A DNA stretch of 48,823 nucleotides from Actinotignum sanguinis (GTDB taxonomy: Bacteria; Actinomycetota; Actinomycetes; Actinomycetales; Actinomycetaceae), in NCBI RefSeq assembly GCF_003957255.1, contig NZ_QDIE01000017.1, positions 1 through 48,823 on the forward strand. Direction: 5' to 3'. The notes beneath the pieces were generated by a model. The model was given only the letters and a program-made list of their open reading frames with translations. It was not told the origin of the DNA and did no database searches. Positions 1-8,297 of this stretch are shown here, in pieces; position 1 is the stretch's first letter, and every line of letters starts with the position of its first letter. The translations under genes were made by a program, and so were the position numbers.

Positions 1-122
1 GGATAACCCAGTTCTAGGACTGTTTGCCTTAGAGAGCCAAGCTTTTCCAGGATGGCGAGAGCTCTTTGCTTGTCTTTGGCGGAGTACCTGATCCCGTTTG
101 CAACTCCCGGTTTCTTATTCAT
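1..122 (-). CDS. IS3-type transposase, N-terminal fragment (runs off the window)
   Basis: The first 40 codons of a minus-strand gene are present, starting with ATG at 122 behind a strong AAGGAG ribosome site; the rest lies outside the window. The translation reads as a basic helix-turn-helix with the phrases RYSAKDKQRALAILEKLG and LRQTVLELGYP. This resembles the first DNA-binding helix-turn-helix of IS3/IS150-type transposase OrfA proteins. No catalytic DDE domain can be seen because of the edge. The right end of the element cannot be placed: I found no clear terminal inverted repeat between 123 and 247. It is either an insertion sequence next to the cstA operon or a domesticated remnant. Confidence 0.6.
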   Translation of the reverse strand, partial: MNKKPGVANGIRYSAKDKQRALAILEKLGSLRQTVLELGY

Positions 123-247
123 TGAACGATCTCCTTAAAAATCTCTAGGAAACCGTCCGCACCCCCAACAGAAAATCGGGGAAAACGGTGCGTGGATTTG
201 CACTTTGCTGGTGGGTTAACAAGGGGACACAAAGGAAGGGGACAAAG

Positions 248-295
248 CACCGCTCCCCGAACGGCGGACCGAAGTCCGAGGTTCGGGGAGCGGTG
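248..295 (-). terminator. Strong hairpin ending the cstA-ybdD operon
   Basis: A perfect 15-bp inverted repeat (CACCGCTCCCCGAAC at 248-262, its complement at 281-295) encloses an 18-base loop that itself folds as CGGAC-CGAA-GTCCG. It lies about 110 bases past the stop of the minus-strand ybdD-like gene. No clean U-tract follows on the minus strand, while TTATT follows on the plus strand. It probably serves as the operon's transcription end or as an mRNA 3'-end stabiliser. Confidence 0.6.
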
Positions 296-314
296 TTATT
301 GGCCAGTTTCCTGC

Positions 315-364
315 CCGGCGCCTCATGCCAGCTCAGCGTCCGGCGCCTCATGCCAGCCCAGCGC
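315..364. repeat. Two-copy 25-bp tandem repeat
   Basis: The unit CCGGCGCCTCATGCCAGC plus seven further bases occurs twice with a 25-bp period (315-339 and 340-364), and a degraded third copy follows. It lies in the 3' untranslated region between the ybdD-like stop and the hairpin at 248-295. No function is apparent. Confidence 0.6.
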
Positions 365-402
365 CCGGTGGCGACCGCTAGCCAGCGCCCAACGCCCAGC
401 GC

Positions 403-600
403 TTAGCAGCAGCCGGTGGAGACATTCTCCTCGTCGAAGGCTGCACGCTGGCGCCAGAACTCGCGCTTGGCGAGCGGCGGATGATCGGGGTGTTCACGGG
501 CATGCCGGGCTACGTATTTGTCGTAGGCCGATTCGCCGGTGAAGTCCCGCCACAGGCTGCGAGCATGTGCCGCGAAGGCGCGAAGCTGGGTGATAAACAT
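403..600 (-). CDS. YbdD/YjiX-family small protein, CstA partner
   Basis: A 65-residue protein of the YbdD/YjiX (DUF466) family. The family features visible are the aromatic/basic stretch SLWRDFTGESAYDKYVARH, a HPDHPPL segment, the KREFWRQR motif and a C-terminal Cys-Cys. It starts 12 bases after the cstA stop, so the two genes are almost certainly one transcript. In enterobacteria the homologous small proteins are required for transport by CstA/BtsT, so it is inferred to be an accessory subunit of the adjacent carrier at the cytoplasmic membrane face. Its length is normal for the family. Confidence 0.85.
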   Translation of the reverse strand: MFITQLRAFAAHARSLWRDFTGESAYDKYVARHAREHPDHPPLAKREFWRQRAAFDEENVSTGCC

Positions 601-612
601 GGACCTGATCTC

Positions 613-3111
613 CTAGTGCTGGGCGGACTCGGAAGAATCCGCGTCGCTGGCAGAGCCCGCCTTGGCTGCGGGCGCCGTCGTACCAGAACCAGCGCCAGAA
701 CCATCGCCAGAACCAGCACCCGCACCGTGCGGTGCCGCGCCCTTACGGTGATCGAAACCGGGAATCAACGCCGGGTCGCCCACGGCGGCGTATTCCGCCA
801 CCACCTTCTTCTCCAACTTGGTCGGGAAGAGCTGGGTAGGCGCGTAGAAGTTGGATTCCTGGTAAGGATCTTCGGAATTCACGTACTTCTTCGCGGTGAT
901 AACCCGGATGATCTTGATAATCGCGCAGACCAGCACGAAGGCCACCGTGGCCAGGAAGATGACGGAGAGCCAGCCCTGGATGAAGGTGTTGCGCACAATC
1001 GCGGACTGGATACCGATGGCCTCGGTATCGCCGGCGGCCTGCGCCTTTGCGAGCGCTACCTTAGCGTTGGTGTTCTGGGTGAAGTACCCGATGGCGGCAT
1101 CGGAGGAGAAAATCTTTTGCCAGGACGCCGCGAAGGTGACCACCAGGTCGAAGGCCGCGGCAATGCCCGGGATCCAGGCCCACTTCGCCCAGCCCTTATT
1201 GACCACTACCACGGTGCACAAAATAAGCGCCATCGCGGCAATGAGCTGGTTAGCCACCCCGAAGAGCGGATAGAGGGTTTGGATACCGCCGCGCGGGTCG
1301 GTCACGCCCATGAGCAGCAGCGAGCCCCAGGCCGCCACCACGATGGCCGTGGTAATCCACGCGCCCACCCGCCAGGAGGGATCCTTGAACTTGGGCAGCA
1401 CATTGCCCAGCGCGTCGCCCAGCTGGAAGCGGGCCACGCGGGTCACGGCGTCCACGGCGGAGAGGATGAAGAGCGCCTCGAACATAATCGCGAAGTGATA
1501 CCAGAAGCCCATCATGGCCTGGCCGCCACCCACCTGATGCAGAATATGCGCGATGGCCACCGCGAGGGTGGGCGCACCACCGGTACGTGAGGTGACGGAG
1601 GTTTCCCCAACGTCTTCGGCGACCTTATCGAAGGCCTCCGCTCCCACGTAGGTTTTCTCGTTGCCGTTCTCATCCCAGGATTCCCACCGGGCTTCCACCG
1701 AATTGCCGTGCGTATCGGTGACCGCGAGGTTTTGCACCGCGGCGGCCGAAAGCTCGGCGCGGTTATCGGTCATCTGCACGATGGCCGTGCCCGCCAGCTT
1801 ATCGGTGGTGTGCTCGGAGGTATTCATACCGAAGTAGATACCCATGTTGAGGGACGACGCCGCAGCCAGCGCCATAATTGCCACGAAGGATTCCATGAGC
1901 ATCCCGCCGTAGCCGATCATGCGAACCTGGGATTCCTTCTGGATCATCTTCGGGGAGGTACCGGAGGATACCGTTGCGTGCATCCCGGACAGCGCCCCGC
2001 AGGCGATGGTAATAAAGAGGAAGGGGAAGAGTTCCCCGGCGAAAACCGGTCCGTCTGTATTCGAGGCGAATTCGGTGACGGCCGGCATTTCCACCAGCGG
2101 GCGCACAATAAGAATGCCCAGGGCCAGTACCACGATGGTGCCGACCTTCATGAAGGTGGACAGGTAGTCACGCGGGGTGAGGAGCAGCCACACGGGCAGC
2201 ACGGCCGCGAAGAAACCGTACACAATCATGCACCACACGAGGGTGGTGGGGGACAGGTGCAGGAACGCCTGGCCGAAATCGGATTCCGCCACGTAGCGGC
2301 CTCCGATAATCGCACCGAGCAGCGCAATGAATCCAACGATGGAGACCATTGTGATGTGGCCGGGCTGGACGAAGCGCAGCCACAGGCCCATACATACCGC
2401 GATGGGGATGGTCATACCGACGGCGAAAACGCCCCAGGGCGAATCAGCCAGCGCGTTCACGCAGATCATGGCGAGCACGGCCAGCACGATCATGAGCATC
2501 ACGAGGATCATGACGGCGGCCACGGCCCCGCCGATCTTCCCGATTTCATCCACGGCCATCTGGCCGAGGCTGCGTCCGCCGCGACGCATGGAGAAGAAGA
2601 GGACGAGCATGTCCTGGACGGCGCCGGCCACGCACACCCCGAAGATAATCCACAGGGTGCCGGGCAGGTAGCCCATCTGGGCGGCCAGCACCGGGCCCAC
2701 CAGCGGGCCGGCGCCGGCGATAGCGGCGAAGTGATGCCCGTAGAGCACCACGCGGTTCGTCGGGTCGAAATCGCGTCCGTTATTGATGCGTTCGGCCGGC
2801 GTCGCGTTGGAATCGTCGGGCTTCATAATGGTTTTTTGAATAAAGAGCGCGTAGAAGCGGTAGGCGATCATGTAGGTACAGACCGATGTCACCACGAACC
2901 ACGCCGTATTGACTTGTTCACCGCGATAGAAGGCGAGCATGTACCAGCCCGCAACGCCGAGGGCTGTTACGAGGACCCACACCGCGATGCGCGGCAGCGT
3001 CCACTTCGTATGCGGTTTCGTTCCGACCGGAACACCGTGGCGGTTCCGGATAATATATTTTTTCTCTTCCTCAGAATACTGAGGAAGAGCAGTGTCAGCT
3101 GGTGCACTCAT
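613..3111 (-). CDS. cstA: CstA-family pyruvate/peptide transporter
   Basis: An 832-residue polytopic membrane protein of the carbon-starvation CstA family (COG1966). Family signatures include FDPTNRVVLYGHHFAAIAGA, GPLVGPVLAAQMGYLPG and SGTSPKMIQKESQ. CstA and BtsT import pyruvate in E. coli and CstA has also been linked to peptide uptake, so the substrate here is pyruvate or small peptides. The protein is longer than E. coli CstA (701 aa) because of a polar loop of roughly 90 residues in the middle and a Gly/Ala/Ser-rich tail. I chose the ATG at 3111, behind GGAG about 10 bases upstream, over an upstream in-frame start at 3213 that adds residues unlike the family. A CRP-like site lies at 3275-3290. 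It is followed closely by the ybdD-like partner. Confidence 0.93.
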   Translation of the reverse strand: MSAPADTALPQYSEEEKKYIIRNRHGVPVGTKPHTKWTLPRIAVWVLVTALGVAGWYMLAFYRGEQVNTAWFVVTSVCTYMIAYRFYALFIQKTIMKPDDSNATPAERINNGRDFDPTNRVVLYGHHFAAIAGAGPLVGPVLAAQMGYLPGTLWIIFGVCVAGAVQDMLVLFFSMRRGGRSLGQMAVDEIGKIGGAVAAVMILVMLMIVLAVLAMICVNALADSPWGVFAVGMTIPIAVCMGLWLRFVQPGHITMVSIVGFIALLGAIIGGRYVAESDFGQAFLHLSPTTLVWCMIVYGFFAAVLPVWLLLTPRDYLSTFMKVGTIVVLALGILIVRPLVEMPAVTEFASNTDGPVFAGELFPFLFITIACGALSGMHATVSSGTSPKMIQKESQVRMIGYGGMLMESFVAIMALAAASSLNMGIYFGMNTSEHTTDKLAGTAIVQMTDNRAELSAAAVQNLAVTDTHGNSVEARWESWDENGNEKTYVGAEAFDKVAEDVGETSVTSRTGGAPTLAVAIAHILHQVGGGQAMMGFWYHFAIMFEALFILSAVDAVTRVARFQLGDALGNVLPKFKDPSWRVGAWITTAIVVAAWGSLLLMGVTDPRGGIQTLYPLFGVANQLIAAMALILCTVVVVNKGWAKWAWIPGIAAAFDLVVTFAASWQKIFSSDAAIGYFTQNTNAKVALAKAQAAGDTEAIGIQSAIVRNTFIQGWLSVIFLATVAFVLVCAIIKIIRVITAKKYVNSEDPYQESNFYAPTQLFPTKLEKKVVAEYAAVGDPALIPGFDHRKGAAPHGAGAGSGDGSGAGSGTTAPAAKAGSASDADSSESAQH

Positions 3112-3274
3112 AGCTGAAACTCCATTTATAGGGCCGGCGCGGTCCGCGTGGACGGCAGCGCTGGCATCTTGTGCGGATCCTCGGTTGAGTACCCGGGTGG
3201 CGTACGCCACCACATCCGATAATAAACGCGTGCAACAGTATTGCGTTAACCTACGTTGGCGTTACCGGCCCGTT

Positions 3275-3290
3275 TGTGAGCTAGACCACC
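3275..3290. promoter_or_regulatory. CRP/GlxR-like operator before cstA
   Basis: TGTGAGCTAGACCACC matches the actinobacterial CRP/GlxR pattern TGTGA-N6-TCACA at 8 of its 10 defined positions and has the central TAG favoured by mycobacterial CRP. It lies about 165 bp upstream of the cstA start. Catabolite or cAMP control of cstA is well known in other bacteria; here it is inferred from the sequence match only. Confidence 0.45.
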
Positions 3291-3475
3291 TAAATTGTGG
3301 CTTGCCGCGATGAAGTGCGACGACGCCGCCAGCTGTCCGCGGGTTGGTTTGCGGCGCAAATGGCTCCCTCGAGCCGTTTTCTCCCCTATCGCAAGATGTA
3401 GGGGTGGCGGGCGACCAATGCCCCTAGGGGTAGTGGTTGGAGCGTATGTATGCCACGAAACGCGGCCCTGTGAAA

Positions 3476-3488
3476 ATGTGTCACACAT
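3476..3488. promoter_or_regulatory. Palindrome upstream of nrdD
   Basis: ATGTGT-C-ACACAT is a perfect 6-bp inverted repeat with one central base, 165 bp upstream of nrdD. It overlaps a TGTGA-N7-TCACA arrangement (3469-3485), one base longer than the CRP spacing. It could be an operator for an anaerobic or redox regulator of the CRP/FNR or Rex type; the binding protein cannot be named from sequence. Confidence 0.35.
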
Positions 3489-3614
3489 CATAAAATGGGC
3501 GGGATGGAGCTGAGAGTGGCGCGACGTCGCCCTTTACGGGGGTGGTGGGGATGCCTGCGGCGCAAAAAACGCGCCCGTGTGGCCTACAAAGCACACCGGT
3601 GTCATTCTGGACGA

Positions 3615-3630
3615 CTACTATATGTAGTGT
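3615..3630. promoter_or_regulatory. NrdR-like box before nrdD
   Basis: CTACTATATGTAGTGT closely resembles the 16-bp NrdR box (ACACWATATMTTGTGT and its actinobacterial variants). It ends 22 bases before the nrdD start, where an NrdR repressor could block transcription. Boxes usually come in pairs; the upstream palindrome ACACCGGTGT at 3593-3602 is not a good second copy. Confidence 0.5.
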
Positions 3631-3652
3631 TCGAAATTTACGGAGGCACAAG

Positions 3653-5812
3653 ATGTTGATTGATACCTCAACGACCACGGGGGTAGCTGTCACCAAGCGT
3701 GACGGTCGGTCGGTTAGCTTTGACGCCGGTAAGATCTACCGCGCAATCGCGCTGGCAATGAACAGCCAGGGCATTGACGATTACACATTCGTTGAAGAAG
3801 CTACCCGTACGGTGATCGATCATCTTGATGCTGAGAAGCTTGACGTTCCCACCATCCAGACGGAAGTGGAGAACGTGCTCATGGCCTCCCGCTACCCGCA
3901 GGTGGCGCGCGCCTATATCGAATACCGCCACGATCGCGATACCGCGCGCGAACAGGCCATGGATATTTCGCGTTCCCTGGATAAGCTCATGCAGCGCGAT
4001 AAGACCGTGGTCAATGAGAACGCGAACAAGGACTCCACTGTTTTTAACACCCAGCGTGATTTGACCGCGGGTGCGGTGGCCAAGGCATACGCTCTCAAGT
4101 ACCTGCTGCCCCCGGCGGTGGCCAATGCTCATATTAAGGGCGATATCCACTTCCATGACCTGGATTACAACCCCTTCCAGCCCATGACCAATTGCTGCCT
4201 CATCGATATTGAAGGCATGCTGCGCGATGGTTTCCAGATCGGCAACGCCCGGGTGGAATCCCCGCGTTCCATTAACACCGCAACCGCGCAGATCGCCCAA
4301 ATCATCGCGAATGTGGCCTCCAGCCAGTACGGTGGCTGCTCGGTGGATCGCTGCGATGAGGTGCTTGCCCCCTACGCGGAACTCAATTACGCCAAGCACC
4401 TCAAGGATGCGCAGCGCTGGGTCGCGGAAGATAAGCGCGATGAGTACTGCTGGGAAAAGACGAAGAAAGACATCTACGATGCCATGCAGTCCCTGGAGTA
4501 TGAGATCAATACTCTCTACTCCTCGAACGGGCAGACTCCTTTCGTCACCCTCGGTTTCGGCTTGGGTACCAACCGTTTCGAACGCGAAATCCAGAAGGCA
4601 ATCCTGACCATTCGCATTAAGGGCATCGGGGCCGATGGCCACACCGCGATCTTCCCGAAGCTGGTTTTCGGGCTGCGCCGCGGTGTTAACCTCAATCCCG
4701 AGGATCCTAATTACGACGTCAAGCAGCTCGCGCTGGAATGCTCGACGAAGCGCATGTATCCGGATGTCCTCTCCTATGATCGCCTCACCGAACTGGAAGG
4801 TGATTACAAGGCTCCGATGGGCTGCCGTTCCTTCCTGCCCAAGTGGGTGGATCCGGAAACCGGTGAGGCCGTGAACGCCGGGCGTAATAACCTGGGCGTG
4901 GTCACTCTCAACGTGCCGCGTATTGCACTGCAGGCGCGCGGGGATAAGCAGCGTTTCTGGAAGATCTTTGATGAGCGCATGCAGGTAGTTAAGGAAGCTC
5001 TGGTCTACCGCGCCCAGCGCTGTGAGGATGCCACTCCGGAAAACGCCCCCATTCTCTACCGCTACGGTGCCCTGGGTATCCGCGCGGAAGAGGGCGATGA
5101 GGATGTGACCAAGTTCTTCCACAACCAGCGTTCCACGCTGTCCATTGGCTACATCGGCCTGTACGAAGCGGCTACCGCGTTCTACGGCCCCGAGTGGGAG
5201 CACAATGCCGAAGCAAAGGAATTCACGCTGGATATCGTGCGCCGCCTGAGCGCGTACGCTGACCAGTGGAAGAAGGAGTACCCCTACTGGTTCTCCGTTT
5301 ACTCCACTCCGGCTGAGTCCCTGACCAACCGTTTCTGCTCCATGGATCGGGAGCGTTTCGGTGCGGTTCCGGATATCACCGCGAAGGATTACTACACGAA
5401 TTCCTTCCATTACGATGTGCGCAAGAAGATCACTCCCTTCGAGAAGATCGACTTCGAAGCGCCCTACGCGGAGTACACCAAGGGTGGCTTCATCCACTAT
5501 TGCGAGTACCCCAAGCTGACCCACAACACCGCGGCTCTGGAAGCGGTATGGGATTACGCTTACGATAAGGTGGCCTACCTGGGCACCAATACCCCGATTG
5601 ATAAGTGCTACGAATGTGGCTTCAGCGGGGAATTCGATCCCACGGCGGAAGGCTTCAAGTGCCCGAACTGCGGCAATGATGATCCCGACCGTTGCGACGT
5701 CGTCAAGCGGACCTGCGGGTACCTCGGCAACCCGGTCAAGCGCCCCATGGTGCACGGCCGGCACGAGGAAATCATTTCCCGTGTCAAGCACATGGACGGT
5801 CCCTGCGCCTAA
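3653..5812 (+). CDS. nrdD: Anaerobic ribonucleoside-triphosphate reductase, class III
   Basis: A 719-residue glycyl-radical enzyme that reduces ribonucleotides to deoxyribonucleotides without oxygen. An N-terminal ATP-cone (about residues 8-100, beginning VTKRDGRSVSFDAGKI) provides allosteric control. The catalytic barrel follows, then a zinc ribbon with C652/C655 and C670/C673, and the glycyl-radical motif RTCGYLG with Gly689 as the radical site. Length and layout are typical. The start at 3653 follows GGAGG with a 6-base gap; an upstream ATG at 3542 lacks family similarity and overlaps the control region. The activase nrdG lies 99 bases downstream behind a hairpin. Presence of this pair supports growth without oxygen. 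Confidence 0.96.
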   Translation: MLIDTSTTTGVAVTKRDGRSVSFDAGKIYRAIALAMNSQGIDDYTFVEEATRTVIDHLDAEKLDVPTIQTEVENVLMASRYPQVARAYIEYRHDRDTAREQAMDISRSLDKLMQRDKTVVNENANKDSTVFNTQRDLTAGAVAKAYALKYLLPPAVANAHIKGDIHFHDLDYNPFQPMTNCCLIDIEGMLRDGFQIGNARVESPRSINTATAQIAQIIANVASSQYGGCSVDRCDEVLAPYAELNYAKHLKDAQRWVAEDKRDEYCWEKTKKDIYDAMQSLEYEINTLYSSNGQTPFVTLGFGLGTNRFEREIQKAILTIRIKGIGADGHTAIFPKLVFGLRRGVNLNPEDPNYDVKQLALECSTKRMYPDVLSYDRLTELEGDYKAPMGCRSFLPKWVDPETGEAVNAGRNNLGVVTLNVPRIALQARGDKQRFWKIFDERMQVVKEALVYRAQRCEDATPENAPILYRYGALGIRAEEGDEDVTKFFHNQRSTLSIGYIGLYEAATAFYGPEWEHNAEAKEFTLDIVRRLSAYADQWKKEYPYWFSVYSTPAESLTNRFCSMDRERFGAVPDITAKDYYTNSFHYDVRKKITPFEKIDFEAPYAEYTKGGFIHYCEYPKLTHNTAALEAVWDYAYDKVAYLGTNTPIDKCYECGFSGEFDPTAEGFKCPNCGNDDPDRCDVVKRTCGYLGNPVKRPMVHGRHEEIISRVKHMDGPCA

Positions 5813-5839
5813 GCTCCTCGCGGGCGCACCATCGCAAGG

Positions 5840-5875
5840 CTCCCCGCACTCGGCGAATGTGCCGGGCGCGGGGAG
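5840..5875 (+). terminator. nrdD-nrdG intercistronic hairpin
   Basis: CTCCCCGC (5840-5847) pairs with GCGGGGAG (5868-5875), with a second inner stem CGGC/GCCG. The sequence after it is TATTG rather than a long U-run. It may act as a partial terminator that lowers nrdG relative to nrdD, or as an mRNA-stabilising element. Confidence 0.5.
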
Positions 5876-5911
5876 TATTGCGACTCAGGGACTGTGAAAA
5901 GGTAAGGAAGA

Positions 5912-6541
5912 ATGCGAGAATTGCGCCTGCTCACCACCCCGCCGGATGCTCCGGGGGTGCACCAACCCAAGCGCCCGGGCGCCTGGGATGGGCGGCGCCT
6001 ATCCCGCAGCTACGTTGCCGATTACAAGCCCTTTGTCATGGTGGACGGGGAAGGGGTACGCTGCGCAATTTACGTATCCGGGTGCCCCTTCAAATGCCCG
6101 GGCTGCTATAACGTGGCGGCCCAGAGTTTCCGCTACGGCACCCCCTATACAGAAGAACTCGAAGAACGCATCCTCGCGGACTGCGCGAAAAGTTACGTGG
6201 CCGGGGTGTCCTTCGTGGGCGGGGAGCCTTTCCTCAATACCCCGGTTCTCCTGCCTTTGGCGCGGCGTTTCCGCGAGCGCTTCGGGAATACCAAAACAAT
6301 TTGGAGCTGGAGTGGATACACCTTCGAGCAGCTCCTGGAAGAAACTGAAGATAAACGCGAACTTCTTTCTCACGTGGACGTGCTGGTGGACGGGCCCTTT
6401 ATTCAATCCCAGTTCATTCGCGATCTGACCTTCCGCGGCTCGAAGAATCAGCGCATTATCGACGTACCCGAAACATTTGCCGCTATGCAAGCCGGGTGCG
6501 AAGCCCCGGTGCGGCTCTGGAAAAATGGAGATTACGACTAA
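5912..6541 (+). CDS. nrdG: Anaerobic ribonucleotide reductase activating protein
   Basis: A 209-residue radical-SAM activase that installs the glycyl radical on NrdD. The iron-sulfur ligands form CPFKCPGC (C58, C62, C65), the C-x3-C-x2-C spacing of the family, followed by YN. The SAM-binding VSFVGGEPF segment and the WSWSGYTFEQL and DVLVDGPF motifs are also present. An AGGAAG site precedes the ATG. It is downstream of nrdD on the same strand, as expected for the two-component system, and the next gene starts one base after its stop. Confidence 0.94.
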   Translation: MRELRLLTTPPDAPGVHQPKRPGAWDGRRLSRSYVADYKPFVMVDGEGVRCAIYVSGCPFKCPGCYNVAAQSFRYGTPYTEELEERILADCAKSYVAGVSFVGGEPFLNTPVLLPLARRFRERFGNTKTIWSWSGYTFEQLLEETEDKRELLSHVDVLVDGPFIQSQFIRDLTFRGSKNQRIIDVPETFAAMQAGCEAPVRLWKNGDYD

Positions 6542-6542
6542 C

Positions 6543-7814
6543 GTGACCAGTACTCACCCTGCCGCTCAGGAACCTGCCGCCCGGCCGCCGGCAACGATGC
6601 CGCGCCGCAGCCGCGTTCTTATCGGAACACTTCTCGCCATTATGACCACCGGGGCGCTCACCGCCTTCTCTATTTTTGTGCGCCCGCTCGCCGCCAGCCG
6701 CGGCTGGGCACCCCCGGATATTATGTTGGCCTTCGGGCTCGCCTCCCTGGTGGTGCCCTTCATTATGATCGCTTCGGGTACGCTGCTGCGGCGCGGCTAC
6801 GCGGCCCAGATGATGGCGGTGGGCGGTATCTGCTTCGGGCTGGGGCATATCCTGGCCGGCCTGGCACCTTCCCTCTCGCTTTTCGTGCTCAGCTACGGGC
6901 TGGTCACCGGCGGCGGCCAGGGCCTCTTCTACTCGGCCGCGCTCACGAATACCATGCGTTTCTTCCCCGACCGGCGCGGTATGGTGGCCGGGCTGATCAC
7001 CGCGGGGATGGGAATCGGCCCCATGATCATCGCCCCGGCCGGCCAGCACCTCATCGCCGGATACGGCGTGCGCAGCGCCCTCGTGATTCTCGGAATCGCT
7101 TTCACGGTCATTAACGCCGCTGCGGTTATCTTCCTGGTGCGTCCCTTCCGGGAAGAATACGGGGCCTATTTGCCCCGCCCGGCGGGCACCGGCGCAGCCG
7201 CCGGGCCGCGCGCGAGCCTCAGCCCGCGCCAGATGCTCGCCACTCCCACGTTCTGGCTCATCCTCGCTATTTTCGTTACGGCCGCGTTCGGTGGCATCAT
7301 GGTGAACGCCAATATGGCGCCGCTTGCCACCAGTATTGGGTTCGACGCCGCAACCGCGGCTCTCACCGTCTCGCTTTTCGCGGTCGCGAACGCGGCCGGG
7401 CGGCTGGCCTGGGGCTGGCTTTCCGACCGTATCGGCATCCCGCTGTGCCTGGTGGCGGTGCTCGGTTGCGCGGCCGGTGGGCTCGCGCTTCTTGCGCTAT
7501 CCGGGCGCGGGGCGACGGCGCTCTTCCTCACCGGAGCCATCCTCGTGGCCCTGGCTTTCGGGGGCACCATGAGTCTCTTCGCGCCGCTGACCATGCAAAG
7601 CTTCGGGCCGCGCCATAACGGAACCAACTACGGCCTCATGTTCCTCGGTTTCTCACTGGCCGCCGTCGTCGCCCCACGCTGGGCCGCGGCAAGTGCCGGT
7701 GCGCACGGGGGCTCCTTCACGCCCGCGCTCTGGGGAGCTTGCGTACTGGCAGCGGTCGGTCTTTTCTTGGCCGGACTTTTCCGCTGGTGGAAAGCGCGCT
7801 CACCACAGCGCTGA
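6543..7814 (+). CDS. MFS transporter, oxalate/formate-antiporter-like
   Basis: A polytopic carrier of about 423 residues with two six-helix halves of major-facilitator type. The phrases GGGQGLFYSAALTNTMRFFP, DRRGMVAGLITAGMG and the second-half start TPTFWLILAIFVTAAFGG recall the OFA subfamily that moves oxalate, formate, lactate or similar monocarboxylates. The substrate cannot be assigned. The start is uncertain: I use GTG at 6543, one base after the nrdG stop and behind GGAG; ATG at 6525 and 6597 are alternatives. Close linkage to nrdG suggests cotranscription, perhaps with anaerobic organic-acid export, but this is only inference. Confidence 0.75.
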   Translation: MTSTHPAAQEPAARPPATMPRRSRVLIGTLLAIMTTGALTAFSIFVRPLAASRGWAPPDIMLAFGLASLVVPFIMIASGTLLRRGYAAQMMAVGGICFGLGHILAGLAPSLSLFVLSYGLVTGGGQGLFYSAALTNTMRFFPDRRGMVAGLITAGMGIGPMIIAPAGQHLIAGYGVRSALVILGIAFTVINAAAVIFLVRPFREEYGAYLPRPAGTGAAAGPRASLSPRQMLATPTFWLILAIFVTAAFGGIMVNANMAPLATSIGFDAATAALTVSLFAVANAAGRLAWGWLSDRIGIPLCLVAVLGCAAGGLALLALSGRGATALFLTGAILVALAFGGTMSLFAPLTMQSFGPRHNGTNYGLMFLGFSLAAVVAPRWAAASAGAHGGSFTPALWGACVLAAVGLFLAGLFRWWKARSPQR

Positions 7815-7850
7815 GCTTTCCCGTAAAGTGAAAGAAACAAGGAGGTAGCT

Positions 7851-8261
7851 ATGGCTCAGCTCTCTGCCCGGCGTATCGGGCATCTTCATTTCACCGCCGT
7901 TAATGATCGCGGTGCCAGCGTGGAAATCGGGAAAGGCCCCGAACAATTTACCCCCGGGGAACTCATGCAGCTGGCGGTGGCCGGGTGCCAGGCCCTCAGC
8001 GCGGATTCCCGTTTTGAGCAGGCGCTCGGGGAGGATTATCACGCCACGTTCACGGTGAGTGCGGATGCGAACCGCGAGGAAAACCGCTTCACCGCTTTCC
8101 ATACCGCCCTCGAGGTGGAATTTGCCGATATGCCAGAAGAGGCACGCGCCGCGCTACTGGGGCGGGTGGACCGCGCCATTGAGCGGGCGTGCACGGTGGG
8201 CCGCACTCTCGACCACCCCGCCCCGCACAACCTGGAAATCCGCAACGCTGCGGGTAACTAG
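7851..8261 (+). CDS. OsmC/Ohr-family protein
   Basis: A 136-residue OsmC-fold protein. The family uses two cysteines to reduce organic or lipid hydroperoxides; candidates are Cys46 in LAVAGCQAL and Cys114 in ACTVGRTL, both at the expected places. The first cysteine sits in GC rather than a canonical Ohr context, so it is a general OsmC-like member. A strong AAGGAGG site precedes the ATG. It lies 36 bases after the MFS gene and just before transaldolase, so it may be read in the same transcript. Confidence 0.82.
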   Translation: MAQLSARRIGHLHFTAVNDRGASVEIGKGPEQFTPGELMQLAVAGCQALSADSRFEQALGEDYHATFTVSADANREENRFTAFHTALEVEFADMPEEARAALLGRVDRAIERACTVGRTLDHPAPHNLEIRNAAGN

Positions 8262-8297
8262 GATGCCTTCGGGTACCACTGAGAAAGGACAGCAAGC

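Larger units (their letters stand above)
3112..3652. other. Divergent cstA-nrdD control region (541 bp, no gene)
   Basis: No convincing coding frame was found here. The region must hold the leftward cstA and rightward nrdD promoters. Visible elements are a CRP-like site (3275-3290), a CCCCTAGGGG palindrome (3421-3430), an ATGTGT-C-ACACAT palindrome (3476-3488), an ACACCGGTGT palindrome (3593-3602) and an NrdR-like box (3615-3630). An upstream in-frame ATG at 3542 for nrdD is rejected because it would put the box inside the gene. Confidence 0.6.

Noticed and set aside
315-364. A CRISPR array
   Set aside because: Only two contiguous 25-bp units with no spacers and no cas genes in the window.
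1708-3117. A 469-codon plus-strand frame opposite cstA
   Set aside because: His- and Asp-rich shadow of a certain membrane-protein gene, with no recognisable domain.
3668-5791. A very long open frame on the minus strand opposite nrdD
   Set aside because: It mirrors nrdD codon by codon, a common effect of GC-rich codon use, and its translation resembles no protein family.
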